In this document: positions 13,277 to 21,620 of the stretch, in pieces
How positions within the stretch are numbered: the first letter of the stretch is position 1
Layout of the letters: every line of letters begins with the position of its first letter
Origin: Dactylosporangium sp. AC04546
GTDB taxonomy: Bacteria > Actinomycetota > Actinomycetes > Mycobacteriales > Micromonosporaceae
Length of the DNA stretch: 64,000 bases
Direction: 5' to 3'
Assembly (NCBI RefSeq): GCF_022095675.1
Contig: NZ_JAHYSG010000002.1
Span: 62,001 to 126,000 of the forward strand
Program-made: the position numbers and the translations under genes
Notes under the pieces: generated by a model
The model's database searches: none
Told to the model about the DNA's origin: nothing
Seen by the model: the letters and a program-made list of their open reading frames with translations, nothing else

Positions 13277-13969
13277 TCAACCGTCATGATCGACTGCAGG
13301 CGAAAGGCTGGAGCTGGCGCGCTGGGGCGTCACGAGTCCGCTCTCGTAAGCGATCACGACGGCTTGGGCACGGCTGGACAGATTGAGCTTGGCCATGCTG
13401 CGGTTCAAATGAGTCTTGACCGTCGCCTCACTCACCGACAGCCGCTTGCCGATCTCGGCGTTCGTCATGCCACGAGCCACCAACCGCATCACCTCGAGCT
13501 CACGTGCGGTGAGCTGGCGCAGGTCGAGGGGAACGTCGACCGCGGGTCGCTGGTGGTACGCGTACGCCTCGACGAGCCGGCGCGTCACGGTCGGAGCAAA
13601 GAGCATCTCGCCCTCGGCCACGGTATGGATGGCGGCGAGCAGTCGCTCCGGGGGGCTCTCCTTGAGCAGGAATCCGCTCGCACCAGCGCGGAGCGCCGCG
13701 TACACGTACTCGTCAACGTCGAATGTGGTCAGGATGAGCACGGCGCAACGGACTTCGAGCAGGATCCGTTCGGTCGCGCTGATCCCGTCGAGGCCGGGCA
13801 TCCTGATGTCCATCAGGACAACGTCGGGACGGGCACTTGCGGCAAGTGCGACAGCCTCGGCGCCGTCGGCTGCCTGACCCACCACTTCCAGCCCGGGTGC
13901 GGCGGCAACGAGCGCGGCCAGGCCGGCCCGGATCAGCACCTGGTCGTCGACGATCAACACCCTGGTCAT
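13277..13969 (-). CDS. NarL/LuxR-type response regulator
   Basis: A 230-residue response regulator. The receiver domain starts MTRVLIVDDQVLIRAG, has the phospho-acceptor Asp in VLMDIRMPGLDG and the conserved Lys in FLLKESPPE. The output domain is a LuxR helix-turn-helix (LTARELEVMRLVARGMTNAE, then SEATVKTHL). The start was chosen at the ATG preceded by GGAGG with 6 bases spacing; the open frame extends 73 codons further upstream without family similarity. A histidine kinase gene runs divergently from 14116 and another lies downstream at 11055, so either could be the partner. Confidence 0.9.
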   Translation of the reverse strand: MTRVLIVDDQVLIRAGLAALVAAAPGLEVVGQAADGAEAVALAASARPDVVLMDIRMPGLDGISATERILLEVRCAVLILTTFDVDEYVYAALRAGASGFLLKESPPERLLAAIHTVAEGEMLFAPTVTRRLVEAYAYHQRPAVDVPLDLRQLTARELEVMRLVARGMTNAEIGKRLSVSEATVKTHLNRSMAKLNLSSRAQAVVIAYESGLVTPQRASSSLSPAVDHDG

Positions 13970-14103
13970 CGAAGACCTCCAATTGTGGCACCGCACTTCC
14001 AGACCGCCCAGAATACCGTTTGGGTGACGAAGTGGTCTTGTCCGACGCTTCGGTTGGCTGGCTTTCGTGGTTGCCGCGCTTCGTGGCCCCGTCGTGTTGG
14101 CGT

Positions 14104-14109
14104 TACGCT
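14104..14109 (+). promoter_or_regulatory. Possible -10 element of a leaderless gene
   Basis: TACGCT fits the actinobacterial -10 pattern TANNNT and ends 6 bases before the kinase ATG at 14116. No ribosome binding site precedes that ATG. Together these suggest a leaderless transcript. No clear -35 is seen. Confidence 0.3.
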
Positions 14110-14115
14110 GCGCCG

Positions 14116-15354
14116 ATGCGACTAGCGTCAATCCGAGGACTCCCGCGGACCCATCCGCTGGTGGTCGACACGGCCGTCGCGGTCGCACTGGCGGCTGCGG
14201 GCTGCCTGGCAGGCCACCAGTACCATCCCGACGGCTCGGTCCGGTTCGACCTTCTGGCCTACGCGTTGACCTGCGCGATCAGCCTGCCGCTGGCGCTGCG
14301 GCGGCACTTCCCGGTGGCCGTGCTGCTGGTATCCAACGCGGCATTCATCTGGTACATCTCATTCGGCTACCAGCCGTCGTTGAACTTCTGGTGCCCGATC
14401 ATCGCGCTGTACTTCGTGACCGCGTCACGGACGGGCAGCGCGGTGGTCCTCGGCTGGGTGGTCACCGGCGTGGCCGTGCTGCACAACGGGGTCGTTGCCG
14501 AACTGCCGATCCCGCTCGCCATGATCCAGGCGCTCATCGCACCACTCGCGGCGGTCCTCGTCGGGACCCAGACGCGTCACCTGGCCGAACGCAACACCAT
14601 GCTGGCCTCGATGACCGCGCGCCTTCATGTCGAGCAGAAAGAACGGGCGCGTCAGGCCGTGGTCGAGGAGCGGGTGCGGATCGCGCGTGAGCTGCACGAC
14701 GTGATCGCGCATCACATGTCGGTGATCTCCATCCAGAGCGGGCTGGCCCGGTACGTGCTGACCAGCGATCCGGATACGGCGCACGGCGCGCTGTCCACGG
14801 TCTCGGACACCAGCCGGGAGGCGTTGGCCGAGATGCGCCGGATGCTCGCCCTGCTGCGCATCGACCCGGACGAACCGTCACGTCCCGGCGAGCCCGGCCT
14901 GTCCACCATTCGTCCGGCACCGGGGCTGGGCCGCCTGGAGATCCTGGCCGACCGGGTGCGCGCGGCGGGGGTGCCGGTCGATGTCGTCGTCGCCGGCGAG
15001 CAGCGGCCGCTGGCGCCGGGAGCGGATCTGTGCGCCTACCGCGTCATCCAGGAAGGGCTGACCAACGTGCTCGCACACGCGGCCCCGGCACGAGCCACCA
15101 TCTCACTCACGTACGGCGAATACGAACTGACGGTACGGGTCACCGACGACGGCCGCCGAGCGCGCCCGCCGCACCAGGCGCCTCGGGAACGCGTGGGACT
15201 TGGGCTGTCCGGAATGCGCGAACGAGCCTGGCTCTACGGCGGGACACTGACCGCCGGCCATCGCGCCGAGGGCGGGTTCGAAGTCGTGCTCACCCTTCCC
15301 ACCACAACGCTGGTGTCCGAGGCGACCACCGCGCCGGGCGGCATCGCCGCGTAA
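14116..15354 (+). CDS. Sensor histidine kinase, DesK/NarL group
   Basis: A 412-residue kinase with about five to six membrane segments in the first 160 residues. A short coiled coil follows (LHVEQKERARQAVVEERVRI), then a HisKA_3 box RELHDVIAHHMSVI with phospho-acceptor His and adjacent Asp, and an HATPase domain (VIQEGLTNVLAHA; GLGLSGMRERAWLYGG). The kinase and the response regulator at 13277 are divergently transcribed with 146 bases between their starts, a common arrangement for a working pair. The ATG at 14116 fits the first membrane segment; the open frame upstream overlaps the regulator gene region and has no family similarity. Confidence 0.87.
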   Translation: MRLASIRGLPRTHPLVVDTAVAVALAAAGCLAGHQYHPDGSVRFDLLAYALTCAISLPLALRRHFPVAVLLVSNAAFIWYISFGYQPSLNFWCPIIALYFVTASRTGSAVVLGWVVTGVAVLHNGVVAELPIPLAMIQALIAPLAAVLVGTQTRHLAERNTMLASMTARLHVEQKERARQAVVEERVRIARELHDVIAHHMSVISIQSGLARYVLTSDPDTAHGALSTVSDTSREALAEMRRMLALLRIDPDEPSRPGEPGLSTIRPAPGLGRLEILADRVRAAGVPVDVVVAGEQRPLAPGADLCAYRVIQEGLTNVLAHAAPARATISLTYGEYELTVRVTDDGRRARPPHQAPRERVGLGLSGMRERAWLYGGTLTAGHRAEGGFEVVLTLPTTTLVSEATTAPGGIAA

Positions 15355-15394
15355 GCTGGCGACGACGTTGGCGATCCCCTATCTCGGTGGAGCT

Positions 15395-17071
15395 ATGTCC
15401 CAGACGCTGACCGTTTCGCAGCACACCATGGGTGCGTTTCCCACGATCTCCGACGCGATCGAGGTTGCCGCTGACGGTGCGGTGATCTCGATCGCGCCGG
15501 GTGTCTATCCGGAGGCGCTGCGTCTCGACGGTCGTCGCGTGAGCCTGGTCGCCGCTGGTGAGAACGGTTCGGTCACAGTGGACGCCGGGCAGACGGGACG
15601 TAGCGCGATTCGCTGTGCCGGTGGCGACGTCTCGCTGAGCGGGCTCGTCCTCGTCTCCGACGACTACCCCGCCATTCACGCACTCGGCACCAGGATGGTC
15701 GTGGAGGGCTGCCAGCTGCGGGTGGGCTACGCCGCGGGGCTTGCCGCCGTCCGGGGCACCCGCCTGACGGCGCGAGACGTCAAGGTGGTCGGCGGACAAC
15801 ACGGGTTCGTCATCGAGGAGTCGTCCGGGCTGCTGGACCGGTGCGCGGTCCAGGACGTGACCGGCGACGGCATCATCGTGCGTCTCGCGGCGGATCCGAC
15901 CATTCGCGACACGGCCATCACCCGGTGCGGGCAGCGCGGCATCTACGTCTACCAGGCGAGCCAACCGACCATCACCCGATGCGAGATCTCCGCCACCGGG
16001 CTGGCGGGTGTCCACATCACCGAGCACAGCGCGCCGGAGGTGACCAACTGCTGGGTCCACGACACGCGGGGCCCAGGCATACAGGTCGGGACCGGTTGCC
16101 GCGGCACGGTCATCGACTGCCGGATCGAACACACCGCGGGCCCGTCCGTGGTCGTCGACCCGGGCGCCACGCCGAGCGTGCACAACTCCCCCGCCAGCGG
16201 TCAGGATCGGCGAGTCAGCATCATCGCCTCGGGCGCGACGCCGGGGCACAGCGCGCCGACCGTGGATGTGCTGCTCGCCGAGCTCGACTCGATGATCGGC
16301 CTGGCCGGGGTGAAGGCTCAGGTCCGCGGACTCATCGACGAGATCCAGGTGAACGAGTGGCGGCGGGGAGCGGGTCTCGCGGTCGGCGCGGTCGGCAACC
16401 ACCTCATCTTCGCCGGAGCCCCGGGCACCGGAAAGACCACGGTGGCAAGGGTCTACGGCCAGCTGTTGCGGGCACTGGGCGTGTTGCCCAACGGCAAGTT
16501 CAAAGAGGTTTCGCGGCGCGACCTGGTCGGGCAGTACATCGGACACACCGCGGAGAAGGCGACGGCGGTCTTCGAGGACGCCCTGGGTGGGGTGCTGTTC
16601 ATCGACGAGGCCTACACGCTCACCCGTTCTGGCGGCTCGGCCGACTTCGGTCAGGAAGCTGTCGACACGTTGGTGAAGCTCATGGAGGACCACCGCAACG
16701 AGATCGCGGTCATCGTGGCCGGCTACACCTCGGAGATGCAGGACTTCCTCAACGCCAACTCGGGCCTCGCGTCCCGGTTCACCAAGTCCCTGGAGTTCGA
16801 GGACTACACCGCCGCCGAGCTCGTGCTCATCATCGAACGAATCGCCCGCATGGACGACTATCAGTTCGAGCCCGGGCTCGACGGTGCGCTGCTCGAATGG
16901 TTCGCGAAGGCTGAGCGGGACCGCAGTTTCGGCAACGCGCGCGAGGCACGAAAGCTGCTGGAGAGCATGCGCAAAGCGCAGGCCGGGCGGCTCCGGGCGA
17001 GCGGCCGCATGCCCGACCGGGACGACCTGCGCACCCTCGTCCTGGATGACCTGATGCGTGCGACCGGCTAG
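15395..17071 (+). CDS. Parallel beta-helix / AAA+ (CbxX/EccA-like) ATPase
   Basis: The 558-residue protein fuses two parts. Residues 1-270 are short turn-strand repeats typical of a right-handed parallel beta-helix (TISDAIEVAADGAVISIAPG; repeats such as GIYVYQASQPTITRCEISAT). Residues 300-558 form a CbxX/CfqX AAA+ domain: LAGVKAQVRGLIDEIQ, Walker A GAPGTGKTT near 344, Walker B VLFIDEAYTL near 405, and ASRFTKSLEFEDYT. EccA of mycobacterial ESX systems has the same AAA+ type behind a TPR domain, so this is plausibly its functional counterpart. The ATG at 15395 follows GGTGGAG; a TTG 27 bases earlier is possible. The stop overlaps the convergent gene by 4 bases. Confidence 0.85.
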   Translation: MSQTLTVSQHTMGAFPTISDAIEVAADGAVISIAPGVYPEALRLDGRRVSLVAAGENGSVTVDAGQTGRSAIRCAGGDVSLSGLVLVSDDYPAIHALGTRMVVEGCQLRVGYAAGLAAVRGTRLTARDVKVVGGQHGFVIEESSGLLDRCAVQDVTGDGIIVRLAADPTIRDTAITRCGQRGIYVYQASQPTITRCEISATGLAGVHITEHSAPEVTNCWVHDTRGPGIQVGTGCRGTVIDCRIEHTAGPSVVVDPGATPSVHNSPASGQDRRVSIIASGATPGHSAPTVDVLLAELDSMIGLAGVKAQVRGLIDEIQVNEWRRGAGLAVGAVGNHLIFAGAPGTGKTTVARVYGQLLRALGVLPNGKFKEVSRRDLVGQYIGHTAEKATAVFEDALGGVLFIDEAYTLTRSGGSADFGQEAVDTLVKLMEDHRNEIAVIVAGYTSEMQDFLNANSGLASRFTKSLEFEDYTAAELVLIIERIARMDDYQFEPGLDGALLEWFAKAERDRSFGNAREARKLLESMRKAQAGRLRASGRMPDRDDLRTLVLDDLMRATG

Positions 17072-18909
17072 GTTCCGCGCAGGGTCGGCCGCGGCTCTTC
17101 CCGGTAGCCGAGCTCCTCTTCCCGGCCGACGACACCGCCGCCCGGGGTTGGCACCTCCCACCGTCCGGTGTCGGCCCCGGTGCCCTCCTCCTCGCTCCGG
17201 CCGGGAGGGGCAGCCGGCCGCTGCAGGTGACGGGCGGTCAACTCGGGCGGCACGACCGGCTGTCCCTGTCGCCGTGGTCCAGCCGCCGGCGCGTTGCCGG
17301 TACCGGTGCCGGATTGTCCCGCGGCGTGGACGATCGAGCCGGCATCGTCGCCATGGGTTGCCGATACCGGGCGATCGAGCACCGGCGTGGTCGCATCGGC
17401 CTGGGCCGTCGTGATACCCAGCCAGTCGAATCCGGCGTTCCGGCCGTCCCGCGACCGGGTCTCGTAGGCACCCGAACCCGGACGTGAGCTGGATCGAGAG
17501 CTGTCCGGTGATGCCGAGCGACGGGTGACCGGACCGACCAGAACCGGCGGAGCAGACGCCGCGAGGCCGGGCACGGCCGGTGTGGCGCTGGGCGGCGGTG
17601 CCACCCGGTCGGCCACGTGCCGGGTCGGCCGGGCAAGCACGCCCGGCGTGCTCGACGTCGGCGGAGCGAACGGTGCGTCGACTCCGTTCGTGACCGGTCG
17701 CAGCGGGGCGCCGGGCGTGTCGTCGCGCGGCTGTCCGTTCGGCGGTGGCAAGGACATCGGGATCGCCGAACCCGTTGTCCCCGGTGCTGTCGGGCTCTGG
17801 CCGGCGCCCAGCACGCCGTTGACCGAAAGGCTGGGCGGCAGCCGTGGAACAGCGGCACCCGCACCGGCGGCGCCCGTTGGCAGGCCGGTGGGCACCACGG
17901 GCGACGCCGCAGGAACTGGCGGCAACCCAACGGCCCCGAGTGCCGGCGGGGCGGCCGGGATCGGCACGACACCGGGCGGAACGGGCATCGGTGGAGTCTG
18001 CGTCGGCGGGGGCACCGGCGCGGCCTGTGGCGGCTGTGCCGGTGCGGCCTCGCCCGTCGGCGGCTGCTTCGGTGCCGCCTGGTTCGACGGCAGAGATTCC
18101 TGTGCCGCCTCACCTCCAGGCAGGCCGGGCGGTTGCTTGCCGGGCCGTTGCTTGCCGGGCGGTTGCTTGCCCGGCAGTCGCCGGCCCGGCGGTCCGCCGG
18201 GTGGTCCGCCCGGCAGCGGGGGGTGGCCGGGGACGTTGAGCACCGCGTTCGGAGGGAAGAACGGCTGGCCGCTGCCGGCAGTCAGGGTGGGGTACACGTC
18301 GATCATCTGGCCCGCGACTTGAGCGGCCAGTGTCTGCGCCCGCTTGGTGTAGCGCTGTCTCGCCGACAGCAGCTTCTGAGCCTGGGTTGGCGCACCATAG
18401 CCCTTGGGGGCGATGTCGTACCACGGCGGGTTGAGGACGTTGTCGATCGCCTGCTCGTACTCGCGCCACAGCCGCTGCATGTCCGCGCGGGCGGTCGTGA
18501 TGATCTGGGCCAGGGCGTTGGCCGCGGTGCTGTTGCTGTTCGCGGCGCGCATCCAGTCGTCGAGGTAGGCGAGCGTGCGACCCGGCCCGGTCCGCATGAA
18601 CACCGGGCCCGCGGCGGACTGCTTCCAGGTCTTTTGCAGCGCGTTGCTCCGCTCCAGCAGCCTGGTGCGGAAACCCTCGAGCGTGGTGTAGGTCTGCGTC
18701 CATTGCTGCGCGAGCGCGGTGAGCATCTCCGGATGCTGGTTCATGATCTTGTCGTAGATCATTTTGATGTCGTCGCCCGTGGTGCCGTCGCCCGCGGTCC
18801 GGGGCGTGAACTCCCCGCCCACCTGGGGCACCGGGCTGTAGTTCATGCCTTCCCCGTTGGGGCCGCTGGCCATGGGATCGAGGCCGCCGCCCCAGTAGTC
18901 CCCGCCCAC
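17068..18909 (-). CDS. PPE/WXG-like protein with proline-rich tail
   Basis: A 613-residue protein. Residues 40-210 are helical and resemble the WXG100/PPE helical-hairpin class: TWKQSAAGPVF places Trp-x-x-Ser-Ala-Ala where WXG proteins carry Trp-x-Gly. From residue 225 the chain is a Pro/Gly/Ala-rich low-complexity tail with a PGKQ repeat, ending in charged segments. No enzymatic domain is visible. The GTG start lies 2 bases after the stop of the 18912 gene, so the two are translated together; downstream ATGs are possible starts. Position beside the Esx pair makes it a likely type VII substrate or structural partner. Confidence 0.7.
   Translation of the reverse strand: MGGDYWGGGLDPMASGPNGEGMNYSPVPQVGGEFTPRTAGDGTTGDDIKMIYDKIMNQHPEMLTALAQQWTQTYTTLEGFRTRLLERSNALQKTWKQSAAGPVFMRTGPGRTLAYLDDWMRAANSNSTAANALAQIITTARADMQRLWREYEQAIDNVLNPPWYDIAPKGYGAPTQAQKLLSARQRYTKRAQTLAAQVAGQMIDVYPTLTAGSGQPFFPPNAVLNVPGHPPLPGGPPGGPPGRRLPGKQPPGKQRPGKQPPGLPGGEAAQESLPSNQAAPKQPPTGEAAPAQPPQAAPVPPPTQTPPMPVPPGVVPIPAAPPALGAVGLPPVPAASPVVPTGLPTGAAGAGAAVPRLPPSLSVNGVLGAGQSPTAPGTTGSAIPMSLPPPNGQPRDDTPGAPLRPVTNGVDAPFAPPTSSTPGVLARPTRHVADRVAPPPSATPAVPGLAASAPPVLVGPVTRRSASPDSSRSSSRPGSGAYETRSRDGRNAGFDWLGITTAQADATTPVLDRPVSATHGDDAGSIVHAAGQSGTGTGNAPAAGPRRQGQPVVPPELTARHLQRPAAPPGRSEEEGTGADTGRWEVPTPGGGVVGREEELGYREEPRPTLRGT
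18131..18175 (-). repeat. Three 15-base tandem repeats in the proline-rich tail
   Basis: Unit GGTTGCTTGCCGGGC on the plus strand, three near-identical copies (one change in copies 2 and 3). On the coding strand it encodes LPGKQPPGKQRPGKQPPG. In-frame, so copy number can change without breaking the gene. Confidence 0.8.
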
Positions 18910-18911
18910 GG

Positions 18912-19844
18912 TCAGTTGCCCATCGGCTTGGCCGCGTCGGCGTACGGATCGTTGGGCTTCGGCCCGGGTGTGTGCGCTTCGGTGTGGTACTGCTCGATGA
19001 CCTGGCTCTTTCCGTCCTTGTAGACGGTCGTCTTGTTGGTCCAGGTGCCGTCCGCGTTCCTGGTGTCGCTCTCCTCGCGGGTCTTCCTGCCGTCGTCGTC
19101 GTAGAACGTGTGCACCGAGCCACCGTCCTGGTACCGCTCGACCGTCTGGCTGCTGGTGACGGACTTCGCGCCCGGCTTCGCGCGCTCTTCCGTCTCGGTG
19201 CGGGTCACGGTGCGGTCACCGGTCTGCGTCGTGGTGGTGCGGGAGACCGTGACGCTGCCGTTCGAACTGGTGGTCGTGCGCACGATCGCTCCGGTGGCGG
19301 GATCGCGCCACTCCAGAATCCTGAGCCGTTCACCGGTGGCCGAGTTGGTCGAGACGTACTCGGTCACACCGTACGGCCCGGCGGTGGGCGGACTGCTGCT
19401 CCACGTTCCGTCGTCGGCGGGCGCATCATCGGCGTTCTGCTGGTCTTCGTAGGTGGTGACGGGGAAGTTGGCCGGCAGCCCGGGTGGTCGGGCCACCGTG
19501 GGATCGCCGAAGGCGAACTTCACCGCGTCGATCGACACCGCCACCGAGCGGTCGGAGCCACCGTACGAGTCCGAGATGGTCTGTGCCGCAGACGCGATGT
19601 TGAACATCGCCTGGCCCAGGTTCGCCAGGTAGATGCCCAGTTCGCCCGCGTTGTGCACCAGCGCCACCTGGGCAAGCGACGCCTCGGTCAGCACCGGGCC
19701 GGTGAAGGCGCGCATGGGCAACTCGTTCAGCGAGGTCGTGGCGCTGGTCGCTTGGCTCATGACGTCCCTGGAGTCGTCGCCGAGCTTCTTGGCGTAGTCG
19801 ACCAGATCGTCGAGGTCCACCTCGACCTTGTCGCTGCCCGCCAT
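18912..19844 (-). CDS. WXG-like helical head with Thr-rich beta tail
   Basis: A 310-residue protein without a named family. Residues 5-100 are amphipathic helices (DKVEVDLDDLVDYAKKLGDD) like those of type VII substrates. From about residue 165 the chain turns into alternating Thr/Arg/Glu strands (VRTTTSSNGSVTVSRTTTTQ) suggestive of an extended beta repeat. It has no membrane segment or Sec signal. The start is the ATG with GAGGTGAG just ahead; the frame is open a further 166 codons upstream without protein-like character. It is the first gene of a two-gene unit with the PPE-like protein and is divergent from the Esx operon. Confidence 0.7.
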   Translation of the reverse strand: MAGSDKVEVDLDDLVDYAKKLGDDSRDVMSQATSATTSLNELPMRAFTGPVLTEASLAQVALVHNAGELGIYLANLGQAMFNIASAAQTISDSYGGSDRSVAVSIDAVKFAFGDPTVARPPGLPANFPVTTYEDQQNADDAPADDGTWSSSPPTAGPYGVTEYVSTNSATGERLRILEWRDPATGAIVRTTTSSNGSVTVSRTTTTQTGDRTVTRTETEERAKPGAKSVTSSQTVERYQDGGSVHTFYDDDGRKTREESDTRNADGTWTNKTTVYKDGKSQVIEQYHTEAHTPGPKPNDPYADAAKPMGN

Positions 19845-20138
19845 GCTCACCTCGCTGTCACGTCGCATGCCCCCGGCCGACGGTATGTCATGCGGGAGCC
19901 ACGGGCGTCGATCGCCGGACGGACTCCCGCGATGAACCCTGGCGGTAGGAACCGCCAGTCCTCCACCCATCGTGGTACCTGCCGCGACAGTGGCCGTCCG
20001 CGCCGGTATGAGTGTGGCGAACAGATCTGGCCGAGCGGCCTGCCAGCGGTTACGGTCGGCAGATCCACGGTGGGCGCGCGATCGTGTCGCCCGGGTCGGG
20101 CCTCGCGATGGGGCGCGTTGAGGATTTGGAGCGACGGC
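19845..20138. other. Divergent promoter region of the Esx locus
   Basis: These 294 bases separate the minus-strand pair (ending at 17068) from the plus-strand Esx operon. They should contain both promoters and include the 8-base hairpin at 19939-19958. No clear -35/-10 pair was identified. Confidence 0.4.
19939..19958. promoter_or_regulatory. Inverted repeat between divergent type VII units
   Basis: CTGGCGGT and ACCGCCAG pair perfectly around AGGA. Location about 95 bases from the minus start and 180 from the plus start is compatible with an operator or a 5' leader hairpin. Function unproven. Confidence 0.35.
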
Positions 20139-20474
20139 ATGGCTGGACTGGTTGCGGGCCCGGAACAGATGGTGGCACAAGCGCAGCAATGCGATCGGAT
20201 CAGTGAGGAACTCGTCGCGCGCATGACGAGCCTTGTCGGGCAGATCGAGGGCCTCAGCGGCGTCGGCATGGCGGGCCTGGCGGACAAGGCCCTCCAGGGT
20301 TCTTCGCAGCGCCTCCATCAGGGAATGGTGCAGATCACCCAAGCGCTCGGCGAACTCGCCGGCAAGATGCGAAACGCGGCGAACCAGCTCTCGACCGACG
20401 ACAGCGACGTCGCGCGAACGATCGACACGGCCGGCGACCTCGGCGGCACAGTGATCACGTCCCTGCGCGGATAG
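20139..20474 (+). CDS. WXG100-like Esx protein (EsxB position)
   Basis: A 111-residue all-helical protein first in the Esx operon, 43 bases ahead of a classical WXG protein. The central turn is GLSGVGMAGLADKAL, so Trp is missing at the WXG position, as in one partner of many Esx pairs. The C-terminus has no YxxxD/E secretion motif, and the protein contains no tyrosine at all. The ATG is preceded by GGAG with 8 bases spacing; the upstream open frame is not protein-like. It probably forms a heterodimer with the 20518 product and is exported by the EccBCDE channel. Confidence 0.75.
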   Translation: MAGLVAGPEQMVAQAQQCDRISEELVARMTSLVGQIEGLSGVGMAGLADKALQGSSQRLHQGMVQITQALGELAGKMRNAANQLSTDDSDVARTIDTAGDLGGTVITSLRG

Positions 20475-20517
20475 CCGCCGTCGCTCGCACCCCAGCCCTC
20501 AAGATTGGTGAGACAAC

Positions 20518-20808
20518 ATGACCGGTCCACTGAAGTACCACTTCAGCGCGATCCACGACGTGGCCGCCGCGATCAAGTCGTTCGAGTCCCACATGGACAA
20601 CTCTCTCGCCGGGCTCTACCGGCAGCTCACCGCGCTCTTCGCCGACGACTGGCAGGGCGCCTCCGGGCAGGCATGTGACGACGCCCGGCAGGCCTGGGAC
20701 AAGGGCGCGAACGAGGTCAAGGCCGCCCTTGGCCTGGTTGGGATCCGGCTCGCCGAGGGTGCGAACAGTCTCCAGGAGACCGACACCAAGCTCGCCGCGG
20801 GTATGTAG
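20518..20808 (+). CDS. WXG100 protein (EsxA-like)
   Basis: A 96-residue WXG100 protein: helix 1 (AIHDVAAAIKSFESHMDNSL), turn DDWQGASGQA containing Trp-Gln-Gly, helix 2 (ARQAWDKGANEVKAALGLVG). WXG100 proteins are small secreted helical hairpins of type VII systems. No YxxxD/E motif follows the turn. It is second in the operon after the EsxB-position protein and 14 bases before the YbaB-like gene. Family assignment is firm; whether it is an effector or a structural cap cannot be told. Confidence 0.87.
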   Translation: MTGPLKYHFSAIHDVAAAIKSFESHMDNSLAGLYRQLTALFADDWQGASGQACDDARQAWDKGANEVKAALGLVGIRLAEGANSLQETDTKLAAGM

Positions 20809-20822
20809 CGGTCGCCGTCACC

Positions 20823-21230
20823 ATGGACGACATGCCCGAGCGACCGAACTGGAGTGCGATGAGTGCGCTCGTCGCGGACCTGCGCAACGCCCTGTCCGGC
20901 CTGACCGACGTCCAGCGGCAGATGGTGGAGCTCAGCGGCGAGGCGTGGTCCGACGATCGGTTGATCAGGGTGATGGTCGGCCCCCGCGGCCAGCTCGTGG
21001 AGCTGGACATCGACGCGCGAGTGTTCCGCAATCCCAACGCCAAGGCACTGGCCGCATCGATCATGGGCGCGGCGGAACGGGCGGTCGCCGAGCTCAACGA
21101 GCGGTCGCGCCGGATCGTGGACGACAGCATGCCGGCTGACCTGCGACTGACCCGGATCGGCGGCGACGACCTGGCCGACGTGATGTACCGAAGTGACGCC
21201 GAGCTGCGCACGCAGCCCGGCTCGCGGTGA
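20823..21230 (+). CDS. YbaB/EbfC-like protein (EspL-like)
   Basis: A 135-residue protein with the YbaB/EbfC pattern: an N-terminal helix (ALVADLRNALSGLTDVQRQM), a beta strand RVMVGPRGQLVELDIDARV, then long helices (NAKALAASIMGAAERAVAEL). YbaB proteins bind DNA or act as adaptors; in mycobacterial ESX-1 the EspL protein belongs to this family and stabilises secreted substrates. Here it is third in the Esx operon, so an EspL-like accessory role is likely. Confidence 0.72.
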   Translation: MDDMPERPNWSAMSALVADLRNALSGLTDVQRQMVELSGEAWSDDRLIRVMVGPRGQLVELDIDARVFRNPNAKALAASIMGAAERAVAELNERSRRIVDDSMPADLRLTRIGGDDLADVMYRSDAELRTQPGSR

Positions 21231-21248
21231 CGGAGAAGTGAGATTCGC

Positions 21249-21563
21249 GTGGGAACGTATGTAGAGCTCGACAACGGCGGCGAGGTGATCGGTGCGGCCC
21301 ACCGGCTGCGCGCGGACGCAGAGGCGCTGAGGGCCCGGCTTTCCTGCAACACCATCGGGGCCGCCCAGGCGACGGCCCTCGCGCCGGTCGACGACTACGT
21401 GGTCGCGTTCAACACGAACTACATACCATCGAGCGAGGCGACGCTCGGCAACGCGTCCCAGCTCGCCGGCGTGGCGATGCGATCCGGTGACTATGCGGCG
21501 AGGTCGGTGCAGACCTTGATGGCCCAGGATGGCGCGAACGCCACCGGCGTCACCATCGTGTGA
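21249..21563 (+). CDS. Small EspC/WXG-like type VII protein
   Basis: A 104-residue protein from a GTG start preceded at a distance by GGAGAAGTGAG. It is helical with the segment VIGAAHRLRADAEALRARLS, a middle Tyr-rich stretch, then a second helix (NASQLAGVAMRSGDYAARS). It fits the ESX-1 EspC-like (DUF2580) type in length and layout, but it lacks Trp and a clean YxxxD/E motif. It lies between the YbaB-like and the giant gene and is probably co-secreted with, or a partner of, the giant protein. Confidence 0.6.
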   Translation: MGTYVELDNGGEVIGAAHRLRADAEALRARLSCNTIGAAQATALAPVDDYVVAFNTNYIPSSEATLGNASQLAGVAMRSGDYAARSVQTLMAQDGANATGVTIV

Positions 21564-21620
21564 CCCGTCACCCGCCCACAACCACGCGTAGCTCGTTCCT
21601 GGCAGTCATGGAGTAGACCG

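Noticed and set aside
18131..18175. CRISPR-like array
   Set aside because: Units are contiguous 15-base copies with no spacers and lie in frame within a gene. No CRISPR array or cas gene was seen in the window.
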